Shown here: positions 22,710 to 34,120 of the stretch, piece by piece
Position numbering within the stretch: the first letter of the stretch is position 1
How the letters are laid out: each line of letters begins with the position of its first letter
NCBI GenBank assembly: GCA_035578155.1
Contig: JAPWDM010000015.1
Span: forward strand, 4,961,501-5,025,500
From: Brachynemurus nebulosus
Lineage: Eukaryota > Arthropoda > Insecta > Neuroptera > Myrmeleontidae
DNA: 64,000 nt
Direction: 5' to 3'
Notes under the pieces: generated by a model
What the model was told of the DNA's origin: nothing
Seen by the model: only the letters and a program-made list of their open reading frames with translations
The model's database searches: none
Made by a program: the position numbers and the translations under genes

Positions 22710-22878
22710 GTGGTTCTGAAGTTGGACTATCGTATGTAAGGTTTTTATTAGCTTTCCATTCATTTTCAAAATATCGTTATTTTCGGTATCGATAACTTTC
22801 GATAACGAAAACTATAACATCCATTAAAAAACAAACCTTATGAAAACCTTACATACGACAGTCCAACTTCAGAACCAC
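22710..22878. mobile_element. Palindromic MITE, ~169 bp, inside transposase remnant
   Basis: Arms of about 36 bp: GTGGTTCTGAAGTTGGACTA at left and its reverse complement at right, running into TCGTATGTAAGG. The core contains TATCGATAACTTTCGATAAC. No clear target duplication is seen. Confidence 0.65.
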
Positions 22879-22884
22879 TTATTG

Positions 22885-23640
22885 TGACATTATTACCCAC
22901 TCTCAGTGTGTTAATATTAAAAATGAGTGTATGTTAACTAATATGTAATTTAAGAGGGTGACTCAACCCCTCTCCAATGTTGCTCAAACTTTGAAATCGA
23001 AAATTTCATTTCTACGTTATTCTAAATGTCTTAAACTATTTTCCATGAAGAAAAACTTCTTAAACTACCCAAGTAGTACGACTATTCGACACAGTCACCC
23101 CCTAGTTAACTACCCCTAAACTTAATATTAGGACATTGAGCAAAAATAGGTCAATTAGATTTTTTGACGTAGATTTCAAATCTGTAAACAAAATTTTTAG
23201 ATTGTTTAATTTTCACCCCCTTTTTGCAAAATTAACCCCTAAATATTAACCCCCAGCCACCCCTGTTGACACAATTTGAACAAATTGCATACCAATAGAT
23301 AGCTCTTTAAAAAAGAGCAATATAATTTAAATTTTTTAACCAATTTAAACTTTTGCTCTATCTCTTACCGTTTTCGAAATATTTAAAAAATTAAATTTTT
23401 CTCCCAATTTTTGGAGGGCGATTTCACCCCTTCAAACCGTTTTTCCGCCGATAAAGAAAAATACGTGTCGCTTATTTTTTAGTGTTCTACAACATATCTA
23501 AGTTTCATCAAAATCGATAGGTCCGGCCTCGGGACGTTTACTTGTCAGTTGAACTACTTTTGAATAAAGGTACACCATCAATGTTAATTAGTATAAAAAT
23601 TTCACTTATAGGTTCAGTGACATAAGTCCAACATTTTTCG
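22885..23640. other. Non-coding block replacing the transposase core
   Basis: Contains C-rich runs (ACCCCTCTCC, ACCCCCTTTTTGC) and a GGTCCGGCCTCGGGACG stretch. There is no coding signal. It looks like an inserted non-autonomous element with unknown ends. Confidence 0.4.
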
Positions 23641-24179
23641 TAAATTTCACTCTAAACCTATATGCGAATATAGTCCTGGTTCAACAACTCGAGTAATGAC
23701 ATTTACTGGGGTCTTAAGTAAAGTTCTAGCATCCGCTGGCAAGTCAAAACACCTGTGACTGCGTAAAATACTCAGCAATGATGTAACAGCAATGTGTGGT
23801 ACTTGATGTTTAAGAGCCCAATGTCTTAAATTGGTAGCAAATGTATCATTTACATCAGCAGGAGTTTCATGAATTTCATATTCAATGTCTGATAGGGGGC
23901 TTTCATCAATAATATTTTGATATACAGAAACATTTTCATTAGACGAACAAGGTTGTTGGATGGGGGGAATTGGAATGAAGAGAACAGGAATCTGGGTTAG
24001 TATTTTCAAATTCATTCTCATTATTAGGCCATATAGTTTCTTCATGACAAAATGAAATTGCTTGTGTAGAATGAATGCTACCAGCATTGATATTTGTATG
24101 AGTGAGAGCCATTTCTCTGTTAATTCTTTTTAATCGTCCTTGTTTGGACATTGGTAAAAAGGGTTTTCGAGACATGTTT

Positions 24180-24788
24180 ACTCCTTCCTGAAAAAAATAA
24201 ATTAAAAATTTACTTAAATATTATTAAAAACTGAAGCCATGACATGACTGCACTCAGAGTTCTTAGAAAATCATTAATAACATTATCATTCTTTGTTTTG
24301 GCTTACTTAGCGCTGTATAGCGCAAATCGTGTTAACAAAATATGAAGAAAAGACAGAGTGGCAGTAATTGAATTGAATTTTTGACTAATACCCATGTCTG
24401 CAATATCGGTGTGACAGTAAATTTTTAAGTTATGCAACTAGATATATTATCTAAAACCCTGTGAGGCTGTGAATAACATTAAACATGGACTTTTTATTTT
24501 AGATAGTATGTGAATACAGTTAGAAGCAACAAAAAATATAAAAGAGACTTACCTCAATTCCACCAAAACAAAAAGGATAATAATCTATTTCACAAGCATA
24601 AACTGATCGGGTGCAAGTTGAACTTTGTTAATGTATTTAAAAGAAAATTAGAGATATATTTGAAATCTGCCAAATTGCGCCACTTTTTTGAATCGTCTGC
24701 ATAATCTGTCAGGGCTAACATTTAGGTGCCAAATCTGCCCAAATCGCAGAAATCTGCTTCAAACGGCCACCCTCACGAGTCTCGCGCG
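24180..24788. other. 5' flank of transposase up to LTR insertion
   Basis: No gene. It continues, beyond the nested LTR element, into the right subterminal repeats at 31250-31455 of the host DNA transposon. Confidence 0.4.
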
Positions 24789-25245
24789 AGTTACAGTTTA
24801 GGCTTAGTTTATACTCATATAAATAATATTAATTTGACTTCAATGGATTTTTCCTTAAAATTTAGATATCTATTTCATTTATTTCTAATACTAAAAATTA
24901 TATTTTTAATTCATTTTATTTCAGAAAATAATATTTTATTTCATATATTTTATTAACAAATTATTTAAGTAAAAATCTCAATTTTAATTCAATGAAATTG
25001 TCAAATTTGCAAATTATGTATTTTTTAACGGATGTGTGACGAAATAACTTCCTCACACCAAAAATTGTATATAAAGCAAATACAATCAATAAAGAATGAA
25101 TTCTTATTTTTCAAATTTACGAAATAGGCAAAAACTCTGCCCAAATTATTACTGAAAATTAATTGTTAAGTTATCATTGTAAACTTTTTGTAAAATTAAA
25201 AATAATTTTTTTTTTAATTAAATCCTTCGAACAAGTTATTTTACT
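24789..25245 (+). repeat. Errantivirus-like element 5' LTR, 457 bp
   Basis: Begins AGTTACAG and ends TTTTACT, with an AGT..ACT inverted end. It differs from the 3' LTR (30784-31239) by 4 substitutions (near 24846, 25018, 25077 and 25081), a 2-bp indel in AAACTCTGCCC and a 1-bp T-run indel. It contains TATAAA and AATAAA signals (near 25072 and 25089). Confidence 0.9.
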
Positions 25246-25258
25246 GGCGCAGTCGTGC
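25245..25258 (+). promoter_or_regulatory. Primer binding site (tRNA-Ser type)
   Basis: TGGCGCAGTCGTGC starts at the last LTR base. TGGCGCAGTCG is the site used by the 17.6/297 group of insect Gypsy elements, which prime from tRNA-Ser (recalled, not searched). Confidence 0.75.
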
Positions 25259-25596
25259 GGATTTTTAAGACGTAAACGTAGAAAGTGGTTAAACTCGCGA
25301 AAAAAACATTTTAAACGAATATTAAAGTGCATTTTCGGGCTGAAACGAATATTCAGTTTTGGAGGGTTTCCCAACGTCTACAGAAGTACGCAAAAAGAAT
25401 CCAGAACCTACAATCAACCACTCCAGGATACCAGAAGGATCTTTGGTACACTTCACGAGAGGATATCGAGAAGCCGACGGTCAACTCCCGAATCCAACTA
25501 GCAAATTGAACTGGAGAACATGGAAAACTGGGTACAGTTGTGAATACGATTTTAATATATTATCTGCTTGCATCCATTCGCTTTTTATCATTCCTT

Positions 25597-26960
25597 GATG
25601 CCTGTTTTCGTTAAACAAAAGAGAAATAGGGATTCCGTTTCGAATGCACATCGAAGTATTGATTCTGTTAGCGTAGATAACAATAGTAATAGTAGTTTAG
25701 AATCGGTAAATATCGACGAAGAAATATTAGACCAATTAAAATTATAAAATCTTTCAAAAGATTTCACAAATTTAAATAATATTAGTAATTGTAACGAAAC
25801 ATTAGAACTAAATATGGCCGTAAGCGAAATTTTTAATAATTTACGCATCCCAGATGCAGTTAAGGATTTACCGTCCTTTGACGGAAATCCAAAATTACTG
25901 TTTGAATTTATAGAAAACGTTGAAGAAATTTTATCTATAATATAAATGCAAATGCGGCATATGGCAAAATAGTTTTAAGGGCAATTAGAAATAAAATAAT
26001 AAATAATGCTAATAAAATTTTAATAATGTATGGTACACCACTAGATTGGGAAACAATAAAAAGCAATCTAATCTCTCACTATAGCGACAAACGTAACGAA
26101 ACTTCTCTAATTAGGGACTTACATTCACTAAAACAAAACAACAAAACTGTTGAACAATTTTATAGCCAAATAATAGATATAAGTATATTCAACCATCATA
26201 AACCACATTAAATTAAATGAACGTATTTCCACTGTCATACATGCGAAAGAAAATTTATACTCAACTATGTGTCTGAATATATTTTTATCGGGTCTCAGAG
26301 AACCATTACGGAGTAGTATTAAGGCTATGAAGCCGACGAAATTAGTACAAGCCTGCCATTTTGTATCGAAGAGCAGAACATACATTATTTAAAACATACA
26401 AATAACACACACAATTATCCTCGAGACCAAACCAAATCAAAATTAACATCACTCATTCCTAAATCAACACTTTAATAAACCTTCAACTTCCTATCAACCT
26501 GCAGTTAGACCTAATCTAACTCAAAACCGAACAAATCAACCTACACCAATAAAAAATAATCCATTCAACAATACCAACATGTATAAACCAATCCATTATC
26601 AACAACCAATATTTACCAGAAATATTCCTCAACAACCACCCCCTGCTAGACAAAATCCTTATCGACCAACACCTATGGACATTAGTACACAAACACGACA
26701 AAATCATTCGACACCAATTAGACAACAACCAGTAGGACATACATTTTTTAATGTAAATAACAGAAATAGAAATTTTAATAGCGAGGAATTACACAATACA
26801 GAAATAACAAACGAATATACAGATAGTGAACAACATAATTTAGATTACAACGAAACTGAAGGACAATATCAAAATTGTCAAAATCTGGATGCTTATTATG
26901 TTCCGGAGGCCGAAGATGAAAATTTTACATTCAGTGGCCCGAACCAATCGGATACTTAGA
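25597..26960 (+). pseudogene. gag: Errantivirus-like Gag, degenerate
   Basis: Insect errantivirus-type Gag: blocks VKDLPSFDGNPKLLFEFIEN (about 25858-25917), MYGTPLDWETIKSNL (26026-26070), HYSDKRNETSLIRDLHSL (26077-26130) and a Q/N/P-rich C-terminus (26579-26959). No CCHC knuckle is present, as is usual for this group. Stops and frame changes (near 25746, 25942 and 26210) split it into several frames. An old copy in a genome; it cannot make a full Gag. Confidence 0.7.
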
Positions 26961-26984
26961 TCTAAACGTACATGGACATCATTT

Positions 26985-29566
26985 ACCCTACATTCACATT
27001 CAACTCCCAAACGGACCTAAACTAAAATTATTGATTGATACTAGAAGTAGCAGTTCCTTTATAAATCCCGAATATATACGAGACGAGCATATACAGATAA
27101 TTACACCTAAAACAATAACCACAATACTCAATACACATAAAATTAACCAACAAGTATATTTACCAATATTTAACGAATTTAAACAAACGGGTGAATTACC
27201 ATTTTTAGTTCTTAAATTTCATAACTATTTTGATGGGCTTATAGTTATTGATAATTTGAAACAATTAAAAGCTACTATTGATATTGAAAATGGAATTTTA
27301 ATTACCCCATTTGTAAAAATTAAGTTTTTGTATAAACCAAATTTTATGTCACAAAAATACTTAGTAGAACCAAATATTTCAAAACTTTTCTGTTTACCAG
27401 TTGATTTTAATACTCCATTTATTTATTGTCCAAAAATTGTTTTAAGTAATGGTTTAATAATCTCGGAAGGTATTTACAAAACAAAAAATAATTATGCATT
27501 TCTGGAAGTAACAAACCCAACAGTTAGTACAAAAACATTATTTATTGAACAACCACTAAAAGTACAACCGTATAATTCTAATGACTATTTTGAAATTAAT
27601 AATTTTAATTTTTCATCCCATTCTACGCAATTAGATGGCATAGAAAATCTTATTCGGGTTAATCATTTAAATAATTTGGAACGTAAGGCGATTATTGACC
27701 TATGCAAACAGTACAACGATATTTTCTTTAGGGAAGGACAACAACTGACGTTCAGTAGTACAATAAAACACCAAATTAACACACATGACGAAATATCTAT
27801 TTATACTAAAAGTTATAGATATCCATTTATTCACAAAAATGAAGTTCAGAATCAAATAAATAAAATGTTAGAACAGGGGATAATCCGTCCTAGTCATTCT
27901 CCATGGTCTAGTCCTATATGGATAGTGCCTAAAAAGAAAGACGCATCAGGAAAACAAAAATGGCGACTTGTAGTCGTCTACCGAAAGGTAAACGACAAAA
28001 CAGTGGACGACAAATATCCAATCCCTAACATTACTGACATACTTGACCGACTTGGTAGAGCAATGTATTTAACAACATTAGATCTGGCTTCTGGATTTCA
28101 TCAAATAGAAGTTGATCCTAAAGATATCGAAAAGACCGCTTTTAGTGTTGAGCAAGGGCATTTCGAATATGTCCGTATGCCTTTTGGGTTAAAGAAGGCC
28201 CCGGCAACCTTTCAAAGGATCATGGACTTAGTATTAAAGGGCCTACAAAACATTTGCATGGTATATATTGACGACATTATTATTTTTAGCACTAGTTTGG
28301 AGGAACACATTGAAAACTTACGGAAGGTATTTGACAGACTTAAACAAGCAAATTTAAAGATACAATTGGACAAATCAGAATTTTTGCATAAGGAAATAGC
28401 CTTTTTAGGTCACATAATTAGCGACAAAGGTATAAAACCAAATCCGGATAAAATTAAAATTATTCAAAAATATCCCATCCCTAGAACCCAAAAAGAAATA
28501 AAATCATTTTTAGGACTTGTCGGTTACTAGAGAAAATTTATAAAAAACTTGGCTAAATTAACTAAACCTTTAACCGCCTGTTTAAAAAAGGACACACAAG
28601 TAGTTATAACTGACGAATATAAAAAAGCTTTCGAAGGCTGTAAAAGCTTATTAATGAACAACCCAATACTTGCGTACCCGGACTTCACAAAACATTTTAA
28701 TTTGACTACAGACGCTAGCAGTTTTGCAATAGGTGCTGTCTTAAGCCAAGGACCAATTGGACAGGATTGACCCATTTGCTATGCTAGTCGTACCTTTAAC
28801 CAATCAGAATGTAGTTACAGCACAATAGAAAAGGAGCTATTTGCCATTGTTTGAGCCTGTAAATATTTTCGACCGTACCTCTACGGACGAAAATTTAACA
28901 TAGTTACAGATCATAAACCACTTACATGGCTTATGAGCCTGAAAGAACCAAATAGCAAACTTGTTAGGTGGCGTTTACGTTTAGAAGAATTTGACTATAA
29001 AATCATTTACAAAAAAGATAAACAAAACACCAATGCAGATTGTCTTAGCCAAATTCCCATCGAAATCAATAATAACGAAAGTACAGGGACCGAACAGGGT
29101 AGTTCAGACTCAGTGACGCAACATAGTGCCGATTCAGACAATGACTTAATTCATATTAGACCGGACCGTATATTACAAATTTTATTTAAAACGAAAAAAC
29201 GACAAATTTTCAGAAAACCGAACTTTTCTAATCAGGACATAATAAACATTTTTAAACAATATATTAATACAAAGAAAATTAATGCAATTTATTGCCGAGA
29301 TGACAATTTATTTAGAATAATTCAGGAAATTTATTCAAACTTTTTCTCTAGAAACAAAATTTTTAAAGTAATTAGATGTACAGAATTTTTGACTGACATT
29401 ACAAACGAGGACGAACAAGATTTAGCAATTACTGACTATCATAAAAACAATAATCACAGAGGAATAAACGAGACATTACTTCACTTAAAACGTGACATTT
29501 ATTTCCCAAATATGAAAAGCAAAATTACAAAAATTATAAACAATTGTGAACTTTGTCAGTACTGTA
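26985..29566 (+). pseudogene. pol: Errantivirus-like Pol (protease, RT, RNase H, start of integrase), broken
   Basis: Main open block 27031-28530. The protease active site reads DTRS (27040-27051) rather than DTGS. RT has VPKKKDASGKQKWRLV (27928-27975), LTTLDLASGFHQIEVD (28073-28120) and the catalytic YIDD (28264-28275). After a TAG at 28528, RNase H continues with TTDASSFAIGAVL and further stops (TGA near 28768 and 28851; the second replaces a conserved Trp). The HHCC integrase zinc finger (DYHKNNNHRG then NNCELCQ) ends at about 29560, where a LINE fragment is inserted. The integrase catalytic core is missing. The order PR-RT-RH-IN is normal for Gypsy. Inactive. Confidence 0.85.
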
Positions 29567-29568
29567 CT

Positions 29569-30132
29569 GTAATCGTCGATGGATAGTATCGTCTGTTATG
29601 GAATAATTTTGTGGGGTTCTTCAACAGGAATAGATCGGTTATTTAAAATACAAAAAAAGATTATTAGAAGTATAGTAAATATACCGTGTAGACAGTCTTG
29701 TAAGGAACATTTTATTAATTTAAAAATTTTAACGTTACCATGTATTTTTGTGTATCAGATCTTGACTTACGTCCATGAGAATAAACATACTTGGCCAAAT
29801 CATACAGATTTCCATAATTATAATACAAGAAACAAAAATAGCTTCTGTATACCGTACCAAAGATTGAATTTAGTAAAACAGCCTATAAACTATCTCGGTT
29901 TAATATTATACAATAGGTTATCTGAAGGTGTGAAGCGCTTATCAATAACTAACTACAAGGCTAGAATAAAAAAAGTACTCACTGATAAAGCATACTACAC
30001 AATACAAGAATGTTTAAATGATAATAATCTAAGTATGTAACTGAAATCAAATTTGACGAACTCAAAAAATTTTGTAAAATTTTATGGAGTAATAAATTAT
30101 TATTATTATTATTATATTATTATCAAAACAAA
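29569..30132 (+). mobile_element. 5'-truncated CR1/L2-like LINE fragment
   Basis: The ORF 29579-30040 is the extreme C-terminus of a CR1/L2-group reverse transcriptase protein (YGIILWGSSTGIDRLFKIQK, then an HNYNTRNKNS block and AYYTIQECL). A short 3' end follows with an (ATT)n microsatellite tail at 30095-30122, typical of this group. TGTACT at 29563-29568 and 30133-30138 is a candidate 6-bp target duplication. It is inserted at the junction between integrase and envelope of the LTR element, in the same orientation. Confidence 0.7.
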
Positions 30133-30774
30133 TGTACTCAATTTGAGAAAACTTTCGTCTGTAAACATACACTGAATTCAGAAAAAGCCAAAGTTTCAGA
30201 ATGCATCGGTAACATACTAAATAACAAACATGCCAACTGCAAGCTAGAAGATAAACCCAACTTCAAAACAATTTTCCAACCTGAAGAAAACTTCATCCTT
30301 CTCATCAATATGCCGAAAACAAATATTACATCAACATGTGGACTTCTGGAAAAGGAAATATTTGGAACCGCCTTAATGCATTACGAAAATTGTACAGTCA
30401 ATATCAATGATATGGTTTACGATAGCCGAATCTTCATCGAATGGGACACAATCCATCTGATTCCGGCCTCATTCATACATATAAACGAAACCGAAACACT
30501 GGAAACGTTAAGTTTGGAGAAACTAGCCGATTTTCATTTCAAAAACACCGAGAAGCTGCATATAATGGAAACCCAACTTCAAAATCGAGATTACATCCTG
30601 TACGGAACAAATAGCTTCATAACACTTACAATTGGTTTATACATTCTACAAAACTTGACCCAGTGGAAAAAGAAAAAGCCCAAAGAAGTTACAAAGGTTA
30701 TCCACACCATCAACAAGGACGCCTCGGTTCCGCCACAAGAATCAAGATTCCTATGGACGTTACCTTCGGACTAA
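30133..30774 (+). pseudogene. env: Errantivirus-like envelope protein, C-terminal fragment
   Basis: Open frame covering the last ~215 residues of an insect errantivirus envelope: an ectodomain with paired cysteines (about 30350-30400), a stem, and a single membrane segment of about 21 residues (about 30616-30660) followed by a KKKK-containing cytoplasmic tail ending at TAA 30772. The N-terminal part, including any signal peptide and cleavage site, is missing together with the integrase core, so an internal deletion joined integrase to env before the LINE inserted. It cannot make a functional envelope. Confidence 0.7.
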
Positions 30775-30783
30775 GAGAGGAGG
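30774..30783 (+). promoter_or_regulatory. Polypurine tract
   Basis: AGAGAGGAGG directly before the 3' LTR, the expected plus-strand primer site. Confidence 0.75.
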
Positions 30784-31239
30784 AGTTACAGTTTAGGCTT
30801 AGTTTATACTCATATAAATAATATTAATTTGACTTCAATGAATTTTTCCTTAAAATTTAGATATCTATTTCATTTATTTCTAATACTAAAAATTATATTT
30901 TTAATTCATTTTATTTCAGAAAATAATATTTTATTTCATATATTTTATTAACAAATTATTTAAGTAAAAATCTCAATTTTAATTCAATGAAATTGTCAAA
31001 TTTGCAAATTAGGTATTTTTTAACGGATGTGTGACGAAATAACTTCCTCACACCAAAAATTGTATATAAAACAACTACAATCAATAAAGAATGAATTCTT
31101 ATTTTTCAAATTTACGAAATAGGCAAAAACTGCCCAAATTATTACTGAAAATTAATTGTTAAGTTATCATTGTAAACTTTTTGTAAAATTAAAAATAATT
31201 TTTTTTTTTAATTAAATCCTTCGAACAAGTTATTTTACT
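30784..31239 (+). repeat. Errantivirus-like element 3' LTR, 456 bp
   Basis: Matches the 5' LTR closely. CGCG precedes the 5' LTR (24785-24788) and recurs at 31243-31246 after an extra TTA, so a 4-bp target duplication is possible but not clean. Confidence 0.9.
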
Positions 31240-31455
31240 TTACGCGTGAGTGTAACGGTGAGGTTGCAGCAATGTTGTCAGAAACTTGAAACATCATCTT
31301 TGTCATTCGAGCAATATTGTCGCAAACTTGAAACTTCATATTTAACTTAACAATATTGCAACTATATTGTCACAAACTTGCGTCGTCATATTTGACGCAG
31401 CAATTTGGAATCAAAGAAAAATCAAAGTTGTCCCAAGTTTGCATACTATCTGGGA

Positions 31456-32030
31456 TATGTCAGTTTTCACTTGCTAATTTTTTTTGAATGTTTTAGATCC
31501 TCAAAAAAATCTGCCAGTAGTATCTTCAATTTCTGAATACCACTTTTTTTGGACTGAAGACAAACAGTATTTATACCACCAAGCAAGAATTCATCTAATA
31601 ATATATATTTTAATGACTCTTCTAGCGGATAGCTACACCATAATTTAATTATTGCAATAGAAAAAGCTGCACAAGAAGCACGACTTATGACAAATAGGAA
31701 AGTTACATTGGAGTTACAGTACAGAGAGGTTACAATAGGAGTACATTAAAAGTAAAATTGAATGTAGAAAACTGATACAGAAATGTAAAAAAGATTGTAA
31801 TATACAGTTGATGGATGCTAATAAATTTAATACAGTAAATAAGAACCGGTGATATTAGATATAGAAAAAGTTGAACAGTATTTTAAAACAATTTATGAAC
31901 CTGTTTCAGTCTTTAATATCAATGTTTCAGAAACTTCACATCCATTTTTTCACACATAAATGTACTTTATATTTATTTATAATTTTATTTTTTATTTAAT
32001 TGTAATTGTATTTACTCATAATTATATTTA
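31456..32030. other. Gap; weak coding-like remnant
   Basis: A WTEDKQYLYHQARIHL segment at about 31552-31600 and a KKDCNIQLMDANKF segment near 31795 look protein-like but are in different frames with stops. I do not recognise a family. Confidence 0.25.
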
Positions 32031-33722
32031 CAGTCAGCCACACTCGTATACGTACAGCAGCATATTTTCTTATATGACAAAATTTAAAAAAAGTGGATTC
32101 CCTTAATTTCCCATAAATTTGAAGTTTTTTGTTTATAGTATTAATATTTGGATTTTCTACTTCCTATATAAGCTAAAAAAATTTCATTAATATTTTTTAA
32201 AAAAAATTCTCTAAAAAAAAATATTATGCATGCAATTTGTATCAACATGTACAACGCCACATTCGTATTCGTACACCATAAAATTTGATAAATATTTTTA
32301 TAATGTTTCAAAAATGAATTACTTTAATTTCAAATTTAGAAGTATATTTACGTAGTTATGTACCTTTATTTTAAATAAGCATAAAATTTAATAATCCTTA
32401 AGGTCAAATTTTTGATTAATTTGCCGAAAAAATAAAAAAAATTTTAATGAAGTGCAAAAAATTGTTATTGATGTATGTTAATAAAATAAATTCCTACAGA
32501 AAGTCCTTGAACCTCTTAAATGATAAATGAACAACTATTTCACATTTAATTTGTCATAAAGGGTAACCAACAGGATAATAAATTAGAAAATAACTCTTGA
32601 AATATGGATAAAAAATATTACGTCTTACTCTAAATTGTCATTTTTTAATGAAAAAATTAACAAAAATCCATAAAAAAATGATAGAATGGTCAGGATTAAG
32701 TGAAAGGGTTACTTAGCAAAGTATTTTTGTCCTGGAAGAATTTCTCGCGTTATTGAAAGACATGATATATACCGTGGTGTACGTGGTAAGTAACATAAAT
32801 AAATAATAAAACTTATATTGCTCTAAAATGTAGAAAATAAGGATTTAAGGACAAGGTCAATGATGAAAATCTTAATTTTACGCTTATCTGTTAATATTTT
32901 GTTACATTGAGATTCAGAATCCTTATTTACGTAGTTTCTGGAACTATCTATCTATCTTTGTTTATATATGTTATTTACATGCATTTTTTCCCACGGTATA
33001 TATCACGTGTTTTAATAACGCGAGAAATTCTTTCAGTGCGAAACTTCTTTGCTATGTAATCCTTTCATCTTATCCTGACCATTTTAGGGCTCTTTGGTGG
33101 ATTTTTGTTAATTTATTCATTCAAAAATGACAATTTAGAACAAGATGTAGTATTTTTTATTCATATTTCAAGAGTTATTTTCTAATTTATTATCCTGTTT
33201 GTGGTCCTTTATGACATATTAAGTGTTAAATAGTCGCCTACTTACAATTTAAGCCCTTTCTGAAAAATTTATTTTGGTACCATAGATCAATAATCGATTT
33301 CTTGGACTCTATTGAAATTCCTTTAATTTTCCAGTAAATATATGGAAAAATTGACCTTGAGGATTATTATATTTTATGTTTATCTAAAATAAAGGTACAT
33401 ACCTACGTATAAACATGCTTTTAAATAAAGTAATTCATTTTTGAAACTTACAAAAATATTTATCTAATTTTAAGGTGTACGAATACGAATGTGGCGTTGG
33501 ACATGTTGATACAAATTGCATGCATAACATTTTTCTTAGAAATTTTTTTTTTTTAAAAACTATTAATGAAATGTTTTTAACTTATATAGAAAGTAGAAGA
33601 TCCAAATATTAATATTATAAACAAAAAAGTTCAAATTTGTGGGAAATTATGGGAATCCATTTGGTAAAAATTTAGTCATATGAGTAAATATGCTGCTGTA
33701 CGAATACGAGTGTGGCTGACTG
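32031..33722. mobile_element. Tc1/mariner-like foldback element with long inverted arms
   Basis: A 1,692-bp element flanked by TA (32029-32030 and 33723-33724). The ends are CAGTCAGCCACACTCGTAT and its reverse complement. The arms pair over about 750 bp (32031-32783 with 32990-33722) around a ~200-bp centre. A second, inner copy of the terminal motif (GCCACATTCGTATTCGTAC) lies at about 32259-32278 and, inverted, at about 33475-33495. Double terminal sites of this kind (IR/DR) are known transposase-binding layouts in Tc1 elements such as Sleeping Beauty. There is no coding capacity. Confidence 0.85.
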
Positions 33723-33941
33723 TACGTCTGTAACCAAAACTTATGTATTCAGTGGTAGAAATCAGAATTATGAAATGTAAAATTTAATAACTAATTTGTA
33801 AACAGCAAGTCTATTGTAAGAGAAATTTCTCTATCAATAAAATTATTCTATTCTATTCTGTCCTGTTTCTGTCAGCAGAGTAGGACAATCTGTTATTAAA
33901 AAGTTGTACAGACAGCACGTCGCCAGAACAACTTTATTCAC
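33723..33941. other. Short gap without gene
   Basis: Between the foldback and the Harbinger transposase. It contains a TCTATTCTATTCTG simple repeat near 33850. The left end of the Harbinger element should be here but was not found. Confidence 0.35.
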
Positions 33942-34120
33942 CTATTGAGGTTTCACTTCAACTCTTCTCTGATATATACGAAACTGTTTACTTAAAATAC
34001 CAAATGAATCTTCAACTGTGTTTTTTCTTCTGCTTAATCTGAGATTAAAATTTTTTTTATCATTTTGGGTTGAAAGGTCGTTTTTATGATGATAAGGTCT
34101 TTTCAGATTTCGATGAAGGG

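Larger units (their letters stand above)
21942..24173 (-). pseudogene. EnSpm/CACTA-like transposase, N- and C-terminal parts only
   Basis: N-terminal part from ATG 24173: MSRKPFLPMSKQGRLKR, then after a frameshift FATNLRHWALKHQVPHIAV and RSHRCFDLPADARTLLKTP ending at 23647. C-terminal part 22670-21942: MPSEFNRKPRSLNDVTRWKA, TEFRQFLSYLGPVVL, then across frame changes HLSDDVFEFGALDSCSAFPF and PLQQIIKRF. These blocks are the conserved start and end of animal transposases of the EnSpm/CACTA (CMC) group, related to Transposase_21 plus DUF4218 proteins. The catalytic middle of several hundred residues is absent, replaced by about 1 kb of non-coding DNA containing a MITE. Multiple frameshifts and stops occur. 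The copy is non-autonomous. Confidence 0.65.
18098..31455 (-). mobile_element. EnSpm/CACTA-like DNA transposon with DUF4806 gene, split by an LTR element
   Basis: The ends are inverted: ATCCCAGA at 18097-18104 and TCTGGGAT at 31449-31456, each followed inward by an AAACTTG-containing block. The subterminal regions are crowded with the octamer CAAACTTG or its reverse complement: five exact copies at 18098-18360 and three at 31255-31455, plus one-mismatch copies. Clustered subterminal repeats are typical of CACTA elements. Between the ends, on the minus strand, lie a transposase remnant (24173-21942) and a DUF4806 gene (21611-19286). Without the nested 6.45-kb LTR element the transposon would be about 6.9 kb. 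An AT dinucleotide flanks both ends as a possible target duplication. The exact superfamily is inferred from the transposase C-terminus; the terminus is not CACTA. Confidence 0.6.

Noticed and set aside
24785..31246. Clean CGCG target duplication of the errantivirus-like element
   Set aside because: The right-hand CGCG is separated from the LTR by TTA, so the duplication is only a possibility.
31456..32030. Possible host exon after the CCCAGA end
   Set aside because: Protein-like stretches are in different frames with stops and no family match; too weak to call a gene.
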